Shown: positions 34,768-43,535 of the stretch, piece after piece | Layout of the letters: each line of letters opens with the position of its first letter | Numbering within the stretch: position 1 is the first letter of the stretch | Assembly (NCBI GenBank): GCA_963922335.1 | Contig: CAWUIB010000003.1 | Coordinates: 124,001 to 188,000 of the forward strand | Direction: 5' to 3' | Source: CALBPI01 sp963922335 | GTDB taxonomy: Bacteria > Pseudomonadota > Gammaproteobacteria > Steroidobacterales > Woeseiaceae | Length of the DNA stretch: 64,000 nt | Program-made: the position numbers and the translations under genes | The notes under the pieces: generated by a model | The model's database searches: none | What the model was told of the DNA's origin: nothing | The model's input: only the letters and a program-made list of their open reading frames with translations

Positions 34768-35609
34768 GTTGTCAGGTTCCCCTCAAAAACCGTCTCGACG
34801 GGGCCGCGCATAGTGATCGGCTCTCCAGTCGCGCGCCAGCTTATCACGAGTGTTCCGCCCGGCAGGGTCACTTGAACAGAATCTCCGATTTGTTCGCGGC
34901 GACGCAGTGCGGCGACCGCCGCACACGCACCGCTGCCGCAGGCACGCGTTTCTCCAACACCCCGTTCGAACACTCGCAGGCGAATCTGCCGAGGAGAAAT
35001 GATTTGCGCGAATTCGACGTTCACGCCCTCCGGAAACGCTTTGTGATCATTCAGTGCGCGGCCGATGTTGAGAACGTCTGCGGTGTCGACGTCGTCGACC
35101 TGCAGCACGGCGTGCGGGTTACCGACCGATACCGCGGTGAACAGGGTCGGCCCGGAGGCGGTCGACAGGCTGTACACCGGACCTGGCTGCGCCCCAGCGT
35201 CGAAGGGCAGATCCGCGGGTGCAAAGCTCGGCTCTGCCATCACGACACTCACCTCGCCGGCACTCAATACCTCGCAGTGCACTAGTCCAGTGGGTCCTTC
35301 CAGAGTCAGCGCCGCCGGCAGTGGCAAAGCCCGCTTGCGTGCGAGGTAGGATGCAACGCAGCGGACACCATTGCCGCACTGCAGCGCGGAACTGCCATCG
35401 CCATTGAAGATCCGATGGCTCGCGGCATGTGCCTGGTCGGCTGGCGGCTCGATCACCATCAATTGATCGAAGCCAACACCGGTGCGCCGATCGCCGAGTG
35501 CACCAACGGTATTAGTGTTTAGTAAGGCATCGACGCCTCCTTGGTCCGTTGCGTCGATGATCATGATGTCGTTCCCGAGGCCGTGCATCTTGGTGAAAGC
35601 GATCGACAT
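34764..35609 (-). CDS. dapF: Diaminopimelate epimerase
   Basis: 281 residues from the ATG at 35609, which matches the usual family opening 'FTKMHGLGNDIMIIDA'; an upstream in-frame start at 35645 would add an unlikely tail. The two active-site cysteines lie in 'LQCGNGVRCVASYL' (Cys78) and 'ETRACGSGACAAVAAL'. It interconverts LL- and meso-diaminopimelate for lysine and peptidoglycan synthesis. It is the first gene of dapF-DUF484-xerC; lysA is not adjacent in the window. Confidence 0.97.
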   Translation of the reverse strand: MSIAFTKMHGLGNDIMIIDATDQGGVDALLNTNTVGALGDRRTGVGFDQLMVIEPPADQAHAASHRIFNGDGSSALQCGNGVRCVASYLARKRALPLPAALTLEGPTGLVHCEVLSAGEVSVVMAEPSFAPADLPFDAGAQPGPVYSLSTASGPTLFTAVSVGNPHAVLQVDDVDTADVLNIGRALNDHKAFPEGVNVEFAQIISPRQIRLRVFERGVGETRACGSGACAAVAALRRREQIGDSVQVTLPGGTLVISWRATGEPITMRGPVETVFEGNLTT

Positions 35610-35705
35610 GGTCAGTAAATTTCCAACGAAGAAAACACGCAGCAATGGACACGCTGTGCGGGTGGCGTTACTTTAAACATAATAATAACCAACAAGGGGG
35701 AGCAC

Positions 35706-36344
35706 ATGCGTCGCATCATGGTTCTAAACGCAAAGGGTGGCTGCGGCAAGAGCACGGTAGCAACCAACCTCGCGTCTTACTACGCGGTCGAAGGTCACAA
35801 GGTGGCACTGGCCGATTGCGATCCGCAACGCTCCTCGCTCGACTGGTTGGACTTACGTCCTGAAAACGCCCCGGAAATCCTTGCGGTCGATGCGGTTAAT
35901 GATGGCTTCCGACCTGTTCCCAGGAACACTGACTTTTGCATCATCGATGCGCCGGCACGTTCTCATGGTCCTGAGTTGACCAACCTCGTGAAGCACGCCG
36001 AAACCATTATCGTCCCGGTGCTGCCATCGACGATCGATATGCAGGCGACGACCAAATTCGTAGAAGAGCTGCAGGCAGTCGGCAAAGTGACCCGCAAGCA
36101 GGTGCGCATCGGGGTGATCGGCAACCGCGTTCGCGAGAACACGCTCATTTTCGATGAACTGGATGACTATCTCGAAGCCATGAAGGTGCCATACCTGACC
36201 TGGCTCCGCGATGCACAGAACTATGTGCGTGCCTACACACGCGGCCTTGGCATTTTCGAATTGCCGGAGTATCTGGCGTGGCCGGACACGGAGCAGTGGG
36301 ACCCGCTGCTCAAGTGGCTGAAATCAAAGCGCTCCCAGCCCTGA
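35706..36344 (+). CDS. Orphan ParA/MinD family ATPase
   Basis: 212 residues. A deviant Walker A motif 'NAKGGCGKSTVATNLASYYA', a Walker A' Asp in 'ALADCDPQRSSLDWL' and 'CIIDAPARSHGPELTNLVKHAETIIVPVLPS' identify a ParA-like ATPase of the short form (no N-terminal helix-turn-helix). There is no parB or parS-like gene beside it, so it is an orphan that may position some cellular cargo. A strong AAGGGGGAG precedes the ATG. Its stop shares the palindrome TGATCA with the convergent epimerase gene. Confidence 0.93.
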   Translation: MRRIMVLNAKGGCGKSTVATNLASYYAVEGHKVALADCDPQRSSLDWLDLRPENAPEILAVDAVNDGFRPVPRNTDFCIIDAPARSHGPELTNLVKHAETIIVPVLPSTIDMQATTKFVEELQAVGKVTRKQVRIGVIGNRVRENTLIFDELDDYLEAMKVPYLTWLRDAQNYVRAYTRGLGIFELPEYLAWPDTEQWDPLLKWLKSKRSQP

Positions 36345-37238
36345 TCAGGATTTGAGCCGGCCCATGTCGGCAAGACTGGCTCTAGCCCCCTCGATGGGAT
36401 CGCGGTAGCGCATACGCTCGCCCAAAAGATCCAGCAGCCGGTTTGGCACCACCTTGCGTGACTCGTTGAGAAACGACAGTCGCATCGCCGAGAACGTCTC
36501 TTGCGCAGTTTCCCGGTCGACCAATGGTGGCGCCGGCAATCCCGCGAGGCGCGCTATTGCCAAAGCGAACGCGGTGCTATTCATTGGGTTACCGTCCGCT
36601 ACGTTGATGTAGCGATGCTCCGTTCCCGGCTCCACCGCCAACACGAAAGCGAGCGCCAGATCGTCCACATGAATGCGATTGCCAGGGCCGGTATCGCTTT
36701 CTTTGAGTAGCGCGCGACCTTCGCCAATCCCGTCCAGCATCAGCCGGTCGGGCCCGTAGATGCCAGCGATCCGCAGCACAGTGAAGTGCTTCAGACCGTG
36801 GGTTGTCGCATGGCGCTCAAGCGTTCGCTCGGCGCCTACTCTTGCAATGGCGCGTGCCGTCGTGGGGTTTACGGGGGTGTGTTCGGTGACCTCACCGCCC
36901 GCGTGGTTGCCATAAACGCCTGTGGTGCTGGCGAGCACCACGCGATTTGGTGTCTCTTCCAGCCCGTCGAGCACGCGCTGGAGCCGGGCATCTGAGTCGG
37001 CCGCGTCCGGCGCGGTGCGATCCGGCGGTACCAAATAGATCAGGCGATCTACTGGGGAGATGAGGCGACGGTGAAGCTCGGCGGTATCGGGTGAGTCGAC
37101 ATCGAGGACTAGTGGTGTAATACCCGGAATTGCCGGCGGTGTGCGGCTGGCGAGTGTGACCTTGTGATCAGCGTCGAGCAGCCGTTGCGCGACCCGGTTG
37201 CCGGTGTAGCCCGCGCCGACAATCAATGTGTGTGACAT
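36345..37238 (-). CDS. NAD(P)-binding epimerase/dehydratase-like protein (YeeZ type)
   Basis: 297 residues. An extended short-chain dehydrogenase fold with nucleotide-binding 'LIVGAGYTGNRVAQRLL' at the N-terminus, 'VVLASTTGVYGNHAGG' and 'GIYGPDRL'. Here the usual YxxxK is replaced by a 'TTARAIARVGAERTLE' stretch, so catalytic capacity is uncertain. Such proteins resemble YeeZ-like sugar-nucleotide epimerase homologues. It lies between parA and hemY on the minus strand, and its last base abuts parA's. Confidence 0.83.
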   Translation of the reverse strand: MSHTLIVGAGYTGNRVAQRLLDADHKVTLASRTPPAIPGITPLVLDVDSPDTAELHRRLISPVDRLIYLVPPDRTAPDAADSDARLQRVLDGLEETPNRVVLASTTGVYGNHAGGEVTEHTPVNPTTARAIARVGAERTLERHATTHGLKHFTVLRIAGIYGPDRLMLDGIGEGRALLKESDTGPGNRIHVDDLALAFVLAVEPGTEHRYINVADGNPMNSTAFALAIARLAGLPAPPLVDRETAQETFSAMRLSFLNESRKVVPNRLLDLLGERMRYRDPIEGARASLADMGRLKS

Positions 37239-37243
37239 GACGT

Positions 37244-38443
37244 TCAGGTCTTCGAATCGGGGCCAGGCAGGGCAGGTCGATCGGATTCGATGAGTTGCAG
37301 CCCGTTGCGATAGGCCTCCGCCGCTGCACCGCTCTCGCCGAGCTGGGTCAGGAGTTGCCCGAACGTGGCGAACGCTTCCGGCGTGTGCTGTGTCGCCAGT
37401 GCGGACTCAAGGTAGCTTCGCGCCTTGCCCCACAACTCCGTCGCGATACAGAGTCGACCTGCGGCGAGCAGTAATTCGTGATCATCCGGGTGTTTCGCGA
37501 GCCACTTCTCAGCCTGTTGTAGCTGGCTGGAGGGATCTTCCGACAACGTGTTCCCAAACAAACGCACCAGCCCCGGTTGCCAGTTGCTCTTGAGCATCTG
37601 CTTAACCTCGATGACCGCCTTGTTGCTGAGGCCCGTCGCCGCAAGGGCGGAGATGTAGGCAATCTGCAAAGGCGTCTGCTTTCTGAGATGCTTCGGCACG
37701 TCTTCCCATGCCCGAGGCACATCGCCTGCGTGGCTTGCCGTGTCGCTCAACGTAAACTCGTGATAGTCGATCGACCATTGATCGAGCGTGCTCTTGTCCG
37801 GACGTCCGAGGCGCTGCAACCGTGGTAACAGTGTGCCGAGGTGCCGCCATTCCTTGCGCTCATGGAACAGTCGCGCAAGCAGGACAACCGCTTGGCCGTT
37901 GCCGCCTTCCTGCTCATCGAGCTGGCGTAGTGTCGCCTGTGCAAGTTCGTATTGCTCGTGTGCGATTTGCAGCTCGGCCTGTGTGAGCAGAATCGCATTG
38001 CTCGCCTCGGGCTGTTGTTCATACGCGAGCTTCAACCAGTTGTCTCTCCGTGCATCCTGGTTCTGCAGCTGCGCGGCTCGTGCCGCCGCGAGGTAGTTCA
38101 GCAACGGGGCATCTGCCTTGGCGGCACCTCGCGTTAACAGGCGTTCTCCCTTCGAGTAGTTGCCCTCGGCAATTTCGATCAGGCCTTGAGTGAACCGCTG
38201 TCCTGCGCGCCTGCCGCGATACGCGGCCGCTGCCTCTCCCATGCGCCTTGGTGCACGGATGATCTTGAGCGTGATCCATACGAGCAGGGATACGCCAAGC
38301 AGGATCAGCACAAGCCCCGGTACCGTGGTTTCTACGGTGTAGCCGCGGAAGTCGATGGCGACGTAACCAGGGTCGGCAACCAGAAACTGTGCGGCAACCG
38401 CACCGAGCGCTAATGCAACGATCAGAAGGGCGGTGAACTTCAT
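37244..38443 (-). CDS. hemY: HemY, heme biosynthesis-associated membrane TPR protein
   Basis: 399 residues. Two N-terminal membrane segments (about 5-22 and 42-62) flank 'DPGYVAIDFRGYTVETTVPG', the HemY N-terminal signature, followed by TPR-like helical repeats. Proteobacterial HemY is distinct from the protoporphyrinogen oxidase of the same name in Bacillus; its role in tetrapyrrole metabolism is not clear. It overlaps hemX by 4 bp and ends the hemC-D-X-Y operon. Confidence 0.93.
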   Translation of the reverse strand: MKFTALLIVALALGAVAAQFLVADPGYVAIDFRGYTVETTVPGLVLILLGVSLLVWITLKIIRAPRRMGEAAAAYRGRRAGQRFTQGLIEIAEGNYSKGERLLTRGAAKADAPLLNYLAAARAAQLQNQDARRDNWLKLAYEQQPEASNAILLTQAELQIAHEQYELAQATLRQLDEQEGGNGQAVVLLARLFHERKEWRHLGTLLPRLQRLGRPDKSTLDQWSIDYHEFTLSDTASHAGDVPRAWEDVPKHLRKQTPLQIAYISALAATGLSNKAVIEVKQMLKSNWQPGLVRLFGNTLSEDPSSQLQQAEKWLAKHPDDHELLLAAGRLCIATELWGKARSYLESALATQHTPEAFATFGQLLTQLGESGAAAEAYRNGLQLIESDRPALPGPDSKT

Positions 38444-39720
38444 TCGCTGGCGGCTCCCACCTCGAGCAATTCACGAAGCAACGTCAAGGAGCCTGAAATG
38501 TCTGGTCTTGCACTGGAACGTCGTGCGTCGTCGACATCGTCCAGCATGCCGAGCATCGACTGGACCGCATCATCGGATACGTCGAAGTATTGCGTGATCC
38601 AATCGCGGATATCGGCAAGATTCTGTCTGAAAGCGGCGTTCTCGCCGAGCAACAGGGCTGAACGTGCGGACTGCAGCTCCAGTTTAAGGTTGAGTCGCAG
38701 GAGGGACTCCGCCTCTGGTGGCAGCAGTGGCTCCAGCGGTGCGTTGGACTTGCGCACTCGAACGAATGACCCCAAGGCGTCGCCTACCTTGCCACGCATT
38801 CGGTCCCAGCCCGCCGCGTCCTCAGCGTCGTCTGCGGTCGGCTCGCTCGTGTCATCGTTTGCAGCGCTTCTGACATCCTGATCGACCGGTAGTGTATCGA
38901 CCATGCTCATCAGGCTACCCAAGGTCAGACTCGCCCCTTCGATGTCTCCGGTACTGAGCGATGCGAGCGACGCGATCTCCTCGGCCAGTGCGCGCCGCAC
39001 CGGCGTAAACGTGGGGTCTGCCAATTCGCGCACGCGCTGGTCGGCCAACTTCAGCGCTTCACTGGCGAGTTCGGGATTGTTGGCGAGTTGCAATTGCGCG
39101 TTGGCAAGCTGCATGTAGTACTCGGTTTCTGCGAGCAGCCAGGATCTTTGTGATCCTGATGAGATGCCCTGCAGTCTGGCGAGTGCTTCTTCGGTGTTGC
39201 GAACCCGTCCGGGCAACGAGTCGAGCAGGTCGATCCGCTCCTGTTGCTCGGAACGCAGCCGCGCTACTGCACGGGCCTGCTCCGAAGACTCTGTGCGGCG
39301 GTCGGCCAGTTCAGCGTTCACATCGGCGAGCGTCTCTCGCAGGCTTGTGATTTCCCGGCGTAACGCGTCGATATCCGCCTTGGTGGCGGTCGGGATGAGG
39401 TCAGGCGCAACGCTCGATGGCGCGGATTGGGTTTGCACCGTCTCGACAGCACGGGCTGTGGATTGCGCCGGGGTGCTTGTCGATTCAGATTCGGACTCCG
39501 GCGCCGTCTGCACGACCGACCGATCTGCCTCGGGCGATGGTGCTTTACTCGAATATTGATTCCACGCCCATGCAAGCGCGATAACGATGCCCACAGCGGC
39601 GCCGAGCAGGATCGGCAAACGACCGCGCTTGCGAGCCGCCTTTGGTGCGGGCTCCGCCGGAGAATCGGCTACGACTTCACTTTCGGATGTTTCCGCGTTC
39701 GACGCTTCGTTTTCGCTCAT
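38440..39720 (-). CDS. hemX: HemX, uroporphyrinogen-III C-methyltransferase-like membrane protein
   Basis: 426 residues. A charged cytoplasmic N-terminus of about 30 residues is followed by one membrane helix (about 34-50), a Ser/Thr/Glu-rich low-complexity stretch, a coiled coil ('ADIDALRREITSLRETLADVNAELADRRTE'), and the HemX domain with 'LAETEYYMQLANAQLQLANNPELASEALKLADQRV'. It is not known to be a methyltransferase despite the family's old name. It lies 15 bp after hemD. Confidence 0.93.
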   Translation of the reverse strand: MSENEASNAETSESEVVADSPAEPAPKAARKRGRLPILLGAAVGIVIALAWAWNQYSSKAPSPEADRSVVQTAPESESESTSTPAQSTARAVETVQTQSAPSSVAPDLIPTATKADIDALRREITSLRETLADVNAELADRRTESSEQARAVARLRSEQQERIDLLDSLPGRVRNTEEALARLQGISSGSQRSWLLAETEYYMQLANAQLQLANNPELASEALKLADQRVRELADPTFTPVRRALAEEIASLASLSTGDIEGASLTLGSLMSMVDTLPVDQDVRSAANDDTSEPTADDAEDAAGWDRMRGKVGDALGSFVRVRKSNAPLEPLLPPEAESLLRLNLKLELQSARSALLLGENAAFRQNLADIRDWITQYFDVSDDAVQSMLGMLDDVDDARRSSARPDISGSLTLLRELLEVGAASE

Positions 39721-39735
39721 GAGGTTGTCTGCCCT

Positions 39736-40503
39736 CTAAATCTTGCCTTCCGAGGCCAACTCGCAGAGATCGACCATGATGTCGTCGACGGTTGGTCCGC
39801 GAGCAATCACACTCAGTGCACGATGCCCGAGAGCTCGCGCACGTTCCAGTACGCGCTGGCTCGGGCTGATCAAGGGTGTGACCGTGAACATCCTTTGGCC
39901 GCGCGTCGTCAGCGTGGTCATGATGTTGTCCAGTGTCGCAACGCTTAAACAAGTGGTCACCGACACCACACCTTTGGCCCAGCGCGACTCGAGATATTGT
40001 ACTTGCTCGCTGCTCAGCGTGGGCTTTTCGCGCCGGTAAACCTCAAGCAGGCTGACTTTGGCGCCGCGCTCGATCAGCGTTTTTGTCAGCAGTTCACGGC
40101 CACCTACGCCACGCACCAATGTGATGCGGGTGCCCGCTACCTGGCGAAATGCCGGCAGTTTCAACAGCGCCTCAGAGTCGAATCCATCCCGGGCCACCAT
40201 GGGTTGCGGTACACCATGCAGCTGCAATGAGCGCGCCGTCGTTGGTCCGACCGCCGCTACCTTTGCACCGTTCTCCAGCGCTTCCTGGATATGCGGCAAC
40301 CCATATTGCACAGCGTTTGGACTAACGAAGATAAACCACTCGGATGCGCCAACTTTATTCGCTGGTTCGATGGGTGCAATGCTGATGCCCGGCAATAGCA
40401 ATGGCAGACCACCGGCGTCACTGACGGCGCGCGCGAACGATTCGGCCTGGGCAACGGCGCGGGTGATCAGGACGCCGCGATTGGTCAGTGGTGCCGGGTT
40501 CAC
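39736..40503 (-). CDS. hemD: Uroporphyrinogen-III synthase
   Basis: 255 residues. The two-lobed HemD fold is indicated by 'RGVLITRAVAQAESFARAVSDAGGLPLLLPGISI', 'WFIFVSPNAVQYG', 'VAAVGPTTARSL' and 'LVRGVGGRELLTKTLIERGAKVSLLEVYRR'. HemD inverts ring D and closes hydroxymethylbilane to uroporphyrinogen III. The start is a GTG that overlaps the hemC stop (GTGA). Confidence 0.95.
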   Translation of the reverse strand: MNPAPLTNRGVLITRAVAQAESFARAVSDAGGLPLLLPGISIAPIEPANKVGASEWFIFVSPNAVQYGLPHIQEALENGAKVAAVGPTTARSLQLHGVPQPMVARDGFDSEALLKLPAFRQVAGTRITLVRGVGGRELLTKTLIERGAKVSLLEVYRREKPTLSSEQVQYLESRWAKGVVSVTTCLSVATLDNIMTTLTTRGQRMFTVTPLISPSQRVLERARALGHRALSVIARGPTVDDIMVDLCELASEGKI

Positions 40504-41414
40504 GCCGCCCCGGTAATGATGGCGGCAGCACCGCGTTCCAGCATGGCCTTGGCAACCTCATCTCCGAGCGCTTTCGCTGTAGCAACATGACCACTCGCGG
40601 ACTGCGCGATGGCTTGCGCACCATCGGGACTCGTGACGAGCGCTTCCAGGTGCAGATTTTCACCGTCACGCGTGGCGTGAACACCGAGCGGCGAATGGCA
40701 GTTCGCGTCGAGTGCGACGGCAACTTGTCGCTCGGCAGCAATACAGGCTGCGCTGCTATCGTCCTGAAGTCGTTGCAGGAGCTCGATCAACCCGGGGCGG
40801 TCGTCTCGGCACTCAATGCCGACAATGCCCTGACCGACGGCCGGCAACATGGTGGTCGGCTCCAGCGCTTCGGCAATGCGGTCGGACATCCCGAGTCGGT
40901 CGAGTCCGGCACACGCAAGTACGATCGCGGCATATTCGCCGGCATCGAGCTTCGCCAACCGTGTATTGACGTTGCCTCGCAACGGCTGGATATCAAGGTC
41001 TGGTCGTAGTCGCTTGAGTTGCGACGAGCGACGCAGGCTCGAAGTGCCCACAACCGCGCCTTCCGGAATATCGTCAAGACGTGAGCCCACCAGCGCGTCG
41101 CGCGGATCCGCGCGCTCCAGCACGCAGGGAAGGGTAAAGCCCTCGGGCATCACCGCGGGTACGTCCTTCATCGAATGCACCGCAATATCGGCCCGCTCCT
41201 CAAGCATTGCGTGTTCGAGCTCTTTGATGAACAGGCCTTTGCCACCAACCTTGTTCAGTGCGCGGTCCAGAATAACGTCGCCCTTCGTGACCATCGGTAC
41301 GAGTTCGACAGCGGCAATGTCGGATTGTTGCTCCAGCAATGCGGCGACGTGGTTTGCCTGCCAGAGCGCGAGATCGCTCTTGCGGGTTGCGATGCGAATG
41401 GTGTGCGTAGTCAA
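40500..41414 (-). CDS. hemC: Porphobilinogen deaminase (hydroxymethylbilane synthase)
   Basis: About 304 residues from a TTG at 41414, with GGGGA six bases before it and the family opening 'THTIRIATRKSDLALWQANHVA'; a GTG at 41456 in the same frame would add 14 unlikely residues. Key features are 'GKGLFIKELEHAMLEERADIAVHSMKDVPAVMP', the Arg-rich 'VGTSSLRRSSQLKRLRPDL', and the dipyrromethane-cofactor Cys in 'DANCHSPLGVHA'. It condenses four porphobilinogens. It is the first gene of the hem operon. Confidence 0.96.
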   Translation of the reverse strand: MTTHTIRIATRKSDLALWQANHVAALLEQQSDIAAVELVPMVTKGDVILDRALNKVGGKGLFIKELEHAMLEERADIAVHSMKDVPAVMPEGFTLPCVLERADPRDALVGSRLDDIPEGAVVGTSSLRRSSQLKRLRPDLDIQPLRGNVNTRLAKLDAGEYAAIVLACAGLDRLGMSDRIAEALEPTTMLPAVGQGIVGIECRDDRPGLIELLQRLQDDSSAACIAAERQVAVALDANCHSPLGVHATRDGENLHLEALVTSPDGAQAIAQSASGHVATAKALGDEVAKAMLERGAAAIITGAA

Positions 41415-41499
41415 AGGAAGTCCCCGGTTTCGATCTCCGGCGAAGTCCCCACCCACCGGTTAGCGCGAGCTTAGCGCCAAACGCGCCAAGTGCCGAGGG

Positions 41500-41970
41500 T
41501 TATTCGCAGAATTCGCTCACCGCGGCTTGCGCCTCGGCGCGTGCTTCCAGCGTCTGGTCTTCGTCGAGATAGACTTTGGAGCCATCCTCAGCAAGCGTGA
41601 ACAGTCTGCGAGCGGCGGTGAATTCGCGGAGCTTGGTACGAGCCGCTTCGCAGCTTTGGGCCCGCAGCTCGCGCATGCGCTCCGCCTCTTCAGGGCTCAT
41701 GTCTGCGAACTCATCGGTGGGTTCTGCCAACAGACGCGCATTTTGTTCGTCGTTGAGATCGAGCGAGGCCCGCAGATTGCGTCGCGCAGCTTCGGCGTCC
41801 GTGCGCTCGCTCTCGATGTCAGAGCGCACCGCGTCTTTGCTCTGCGGTTGATCGGCGTAATGCACCACACCGTCTTCGTCCACCCATTTGTAGATCTGGG
41901 CAGCGGCATCTTGTGTCAGGCAGGCAGTCGCAAAACCGGCGACGCCCGCGAGCAACAATACTCTCAACAT
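41500..41970 (-). CDS. DUF4124 domain lipoprotein-like protein
   Basis: 156 residues from the ATG at 41970; earlier in-frame codons reach back to 42171 but lack a plausible signal. The N-terminus (MLRVLLLAGVAGFATAC) is a signal with a Cys that could be lipidated, although a cleavage near DAAAQ is also possible. The DUF4124 part reads 'QIYKWVDEDGVVHYADQPQ', followed by a helical, acid-rich region. Function unknown; it is likely periplasmic or envelope-anchored. It lies upstream of hemC on the same strand, 85 bp away. Confidence 0.83.
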   Translation of the reverse strand: MLRVLLLAGVAGFATACLTQDAAAQIYKWVDEDGVVHYADQPQSKDAVRSDIESERTDAEAARRNLRASLDLNDEQNARLLAEPTDEFADMSPEEAERMRELRAQSCEAARTKLREFTAARRLFTLAEDGSKVYLDEDQTLEARAEAQAAVSEFCE

Positions 41971-42068
41971 CGGTCTGAATACCTGTGGATAAAGTCTCAC
42001 CACTATAGCGAAAAAATGATTTCGATAGGGTGAACTGGCTCGCACTTGGGTTTGTGCGCTATATCTCC

Positions 42069-42096
42069 AAAAAAAACGGGCCACAGTCGGGCCCGT
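42069..42096 (-). terminator. Rho-independent terminator for glnK-amtB
   Basis: Reading the minus strand, a 7-bp stem ACGGGCC / GGCCCGT with a 7-nt loop (42083-42089) is followed by eight T residues (A 42069-42076 on the plus strand). It lies about 120 bp after the amtB stop, with other hairpins in between. Confidence 0.88.
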
Positions 42097-42130
42097 CGGG
42101 TGGCGGTCATCCGGCCGCCTTAATTTGCGC

Positions 42131-42160
42131 TCGATTTCACGAGGGGGGGGTGGAAATCGA
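42131..42160. repeat. Hairpin with G8-containing loop downstream of amtB
   Basis: TCGATTTC (42131-42138) and GAAATCGA (42153-42160) are perfect 8-bp arms around a 14-base loop containing eight consecutive G residues (42143-42150). It lies between the amtB stop and its terminator, so it would form in the 3' region of the glnK-amtB transcript, where the loop reads as C8. Confidence 0.6.
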
Positions 42161-42213
42161 CCACGATACAACGTTATCGCATCAACGTAACAGTCTTATG
42201 ACATTTCCATGCG

Positions 42214-43524
42214 TCAAGTCTCCGAGGTGGTGAACTCGGGATAGGCCTCGAGACCGCATTCAGCGATATCCAGACCGCCGTGCTCATCTTCCTCTGCAAC
42301 GCGGATTCCCATGGTGGCCTTGAGTGCCAGCCAAGCAACCAGACTCGTGCCGAATACCCAGGCAAAGATGCTGCCGATCGCGATGACTTGCCACATCATT
42401 GAGGCCGTTTCGTTGGTCAGCGGGACAGCCAGCAACCCCCAGATGCCGACCACACCGTGCACCGAAATCGCACCGACCGGATCATCAATCTTGAGTTTGT
42501 CTAACATAATAATGGAGCCAACCACGAGCAGTCCTCCGACGAGCCCGATCGCTGTGGCCTCGAGCGGTGCCGGCGTCAGCGGCTCTGCGGTGATCGCCAC
42601 GAGTCCCGCAAGACCTCCGTTCAGCGCCATCGTGAGATCCGCTTTTCCGAACCACAGACTCGCGAGCAGCAGGGCACCGATGAGCCCACCTGCAGCCGCC
42701 ATGTTGGTGTTGACGAATACGAGCGCCACGGAATTGGCGTTTTCGATGCCCGTGACCTGCAGCTGAGAGCCGCCGTTGAAACCGAACCAACCGAGCCACA
42801 GGATCAGCGTACCGATGGCAGCCAAAGGCAAGTTGCAACCGGGAATCGGGTGTACCGTGCCGTCCTTACCGTACTTGCCTTTGCGAGGACCTAGCAGCAA
42901 TACGCCCGCGAGTGCTGCTGCGGCACCTGTGAGATGCACCACGCCCGAGCCTGCGAAATCGAGGAAACGCTCGCCGTTGCCACCCGGATCGAGCCAGCCA
43001 CCGCCCCACTTCCAAAAGCCCTGCACGGGGTAGATAAAGCCGGTGAGGATGATCGCGAAGACAAAGAATGTCTTGAGTTTCATGCGCTCGGCGACCGCGC
43101 CAGAGACGATGGACATTGCCGTCGCCACGAACACAACCTGGAAGAAAAAGTCCGACAGATTGGAGTAGTAGGTGTCACCCTCAGCGATAGTACCCAGAGT
43201 CACGTCGCCAACGCCGTTGTCGGCGCTACCGAGCACGCCGATGTTGGCCAGTGCATTAAACAAGCCGCCCTCGAAGGCGTCGCCCGGGTACATGATGCTG
43301 TAGCCGCAAAGCATGTACATCACACAGGCGATCGAATAGAGCCCGACGTTCTTGGTCAGGATCTCCGCTGTGTTCTTGGCGCGGACCAGGCCCGCCTCAA
43401 GCATCGTGAATCCCGCGGCCATCCACATGACGAGTGCACCGCAGATCAGAAAGTAGAAAGTGTCGAGTGCGTAGCTGATACCGATCACAGTGCCGGTCAG
43501 GTCATTGATTGTTGTTGCTTCCAC
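42214..43524 (-). CDS. amtB: Ammonium transporter AmtB
   Basis: 436 residues, 11 membrane helices. 'WMAAGFTMLEAGLVRAKNTAEILTKNV' marks the start. The twin pore histidines are in 'GSGVVHLTGAAAALAG' and 'GAISVHGVVGIWG', and 'LILWLGWFGFNGGS' and 'NTNMAAAGGLIGALL' are diagnostic. Ammonium uptake is gated by GlnK, encoded 11 bp upstream on the same strand. The shared sigma-54/NtrC region upstream of glnK suggests nitrogen control of both. Confidence 0.98.
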   Translation of the reverse strand: MEATTINDLTGTVIGISYALDTFYFLICGALVMWMAAGFTMLEAGLVRAKNTAEILTKNVGLYSIACVMYMLCGYSIMYPGDAFEGGLFNALANIGVLGSADNGVGDVTLGTIAEGDTYYSNLSDFFFQVVFVATAMSIVSGAVAERMKLKTFFVFAIILTGFIYPVQGFWKWGGGWLDPGGNGERFLDFAGSGVVHLTGAAAALAGVLLLGPRKGKYGKDGTVHPIPGCNLPLAAIGTLILWLGWFGFNGGSQLQVTGIENANSVALVFVNTNMAAAGGLIGALLLASLWFGKADLTMALNGGLAGLVAITAEPLTPAPLEATAIGLVGGLLVVGSIIMLDKLKIDDPVGAISVHGVVGIWGLLAVPLTNETASMMWQVIAIGSIFAWVFGTSLVAWLALKATMGIRVAEEDEHGGLDIAECGLEAYPEFTTSET

Positions 43525-43535
43525 GCTGCTGCCCT

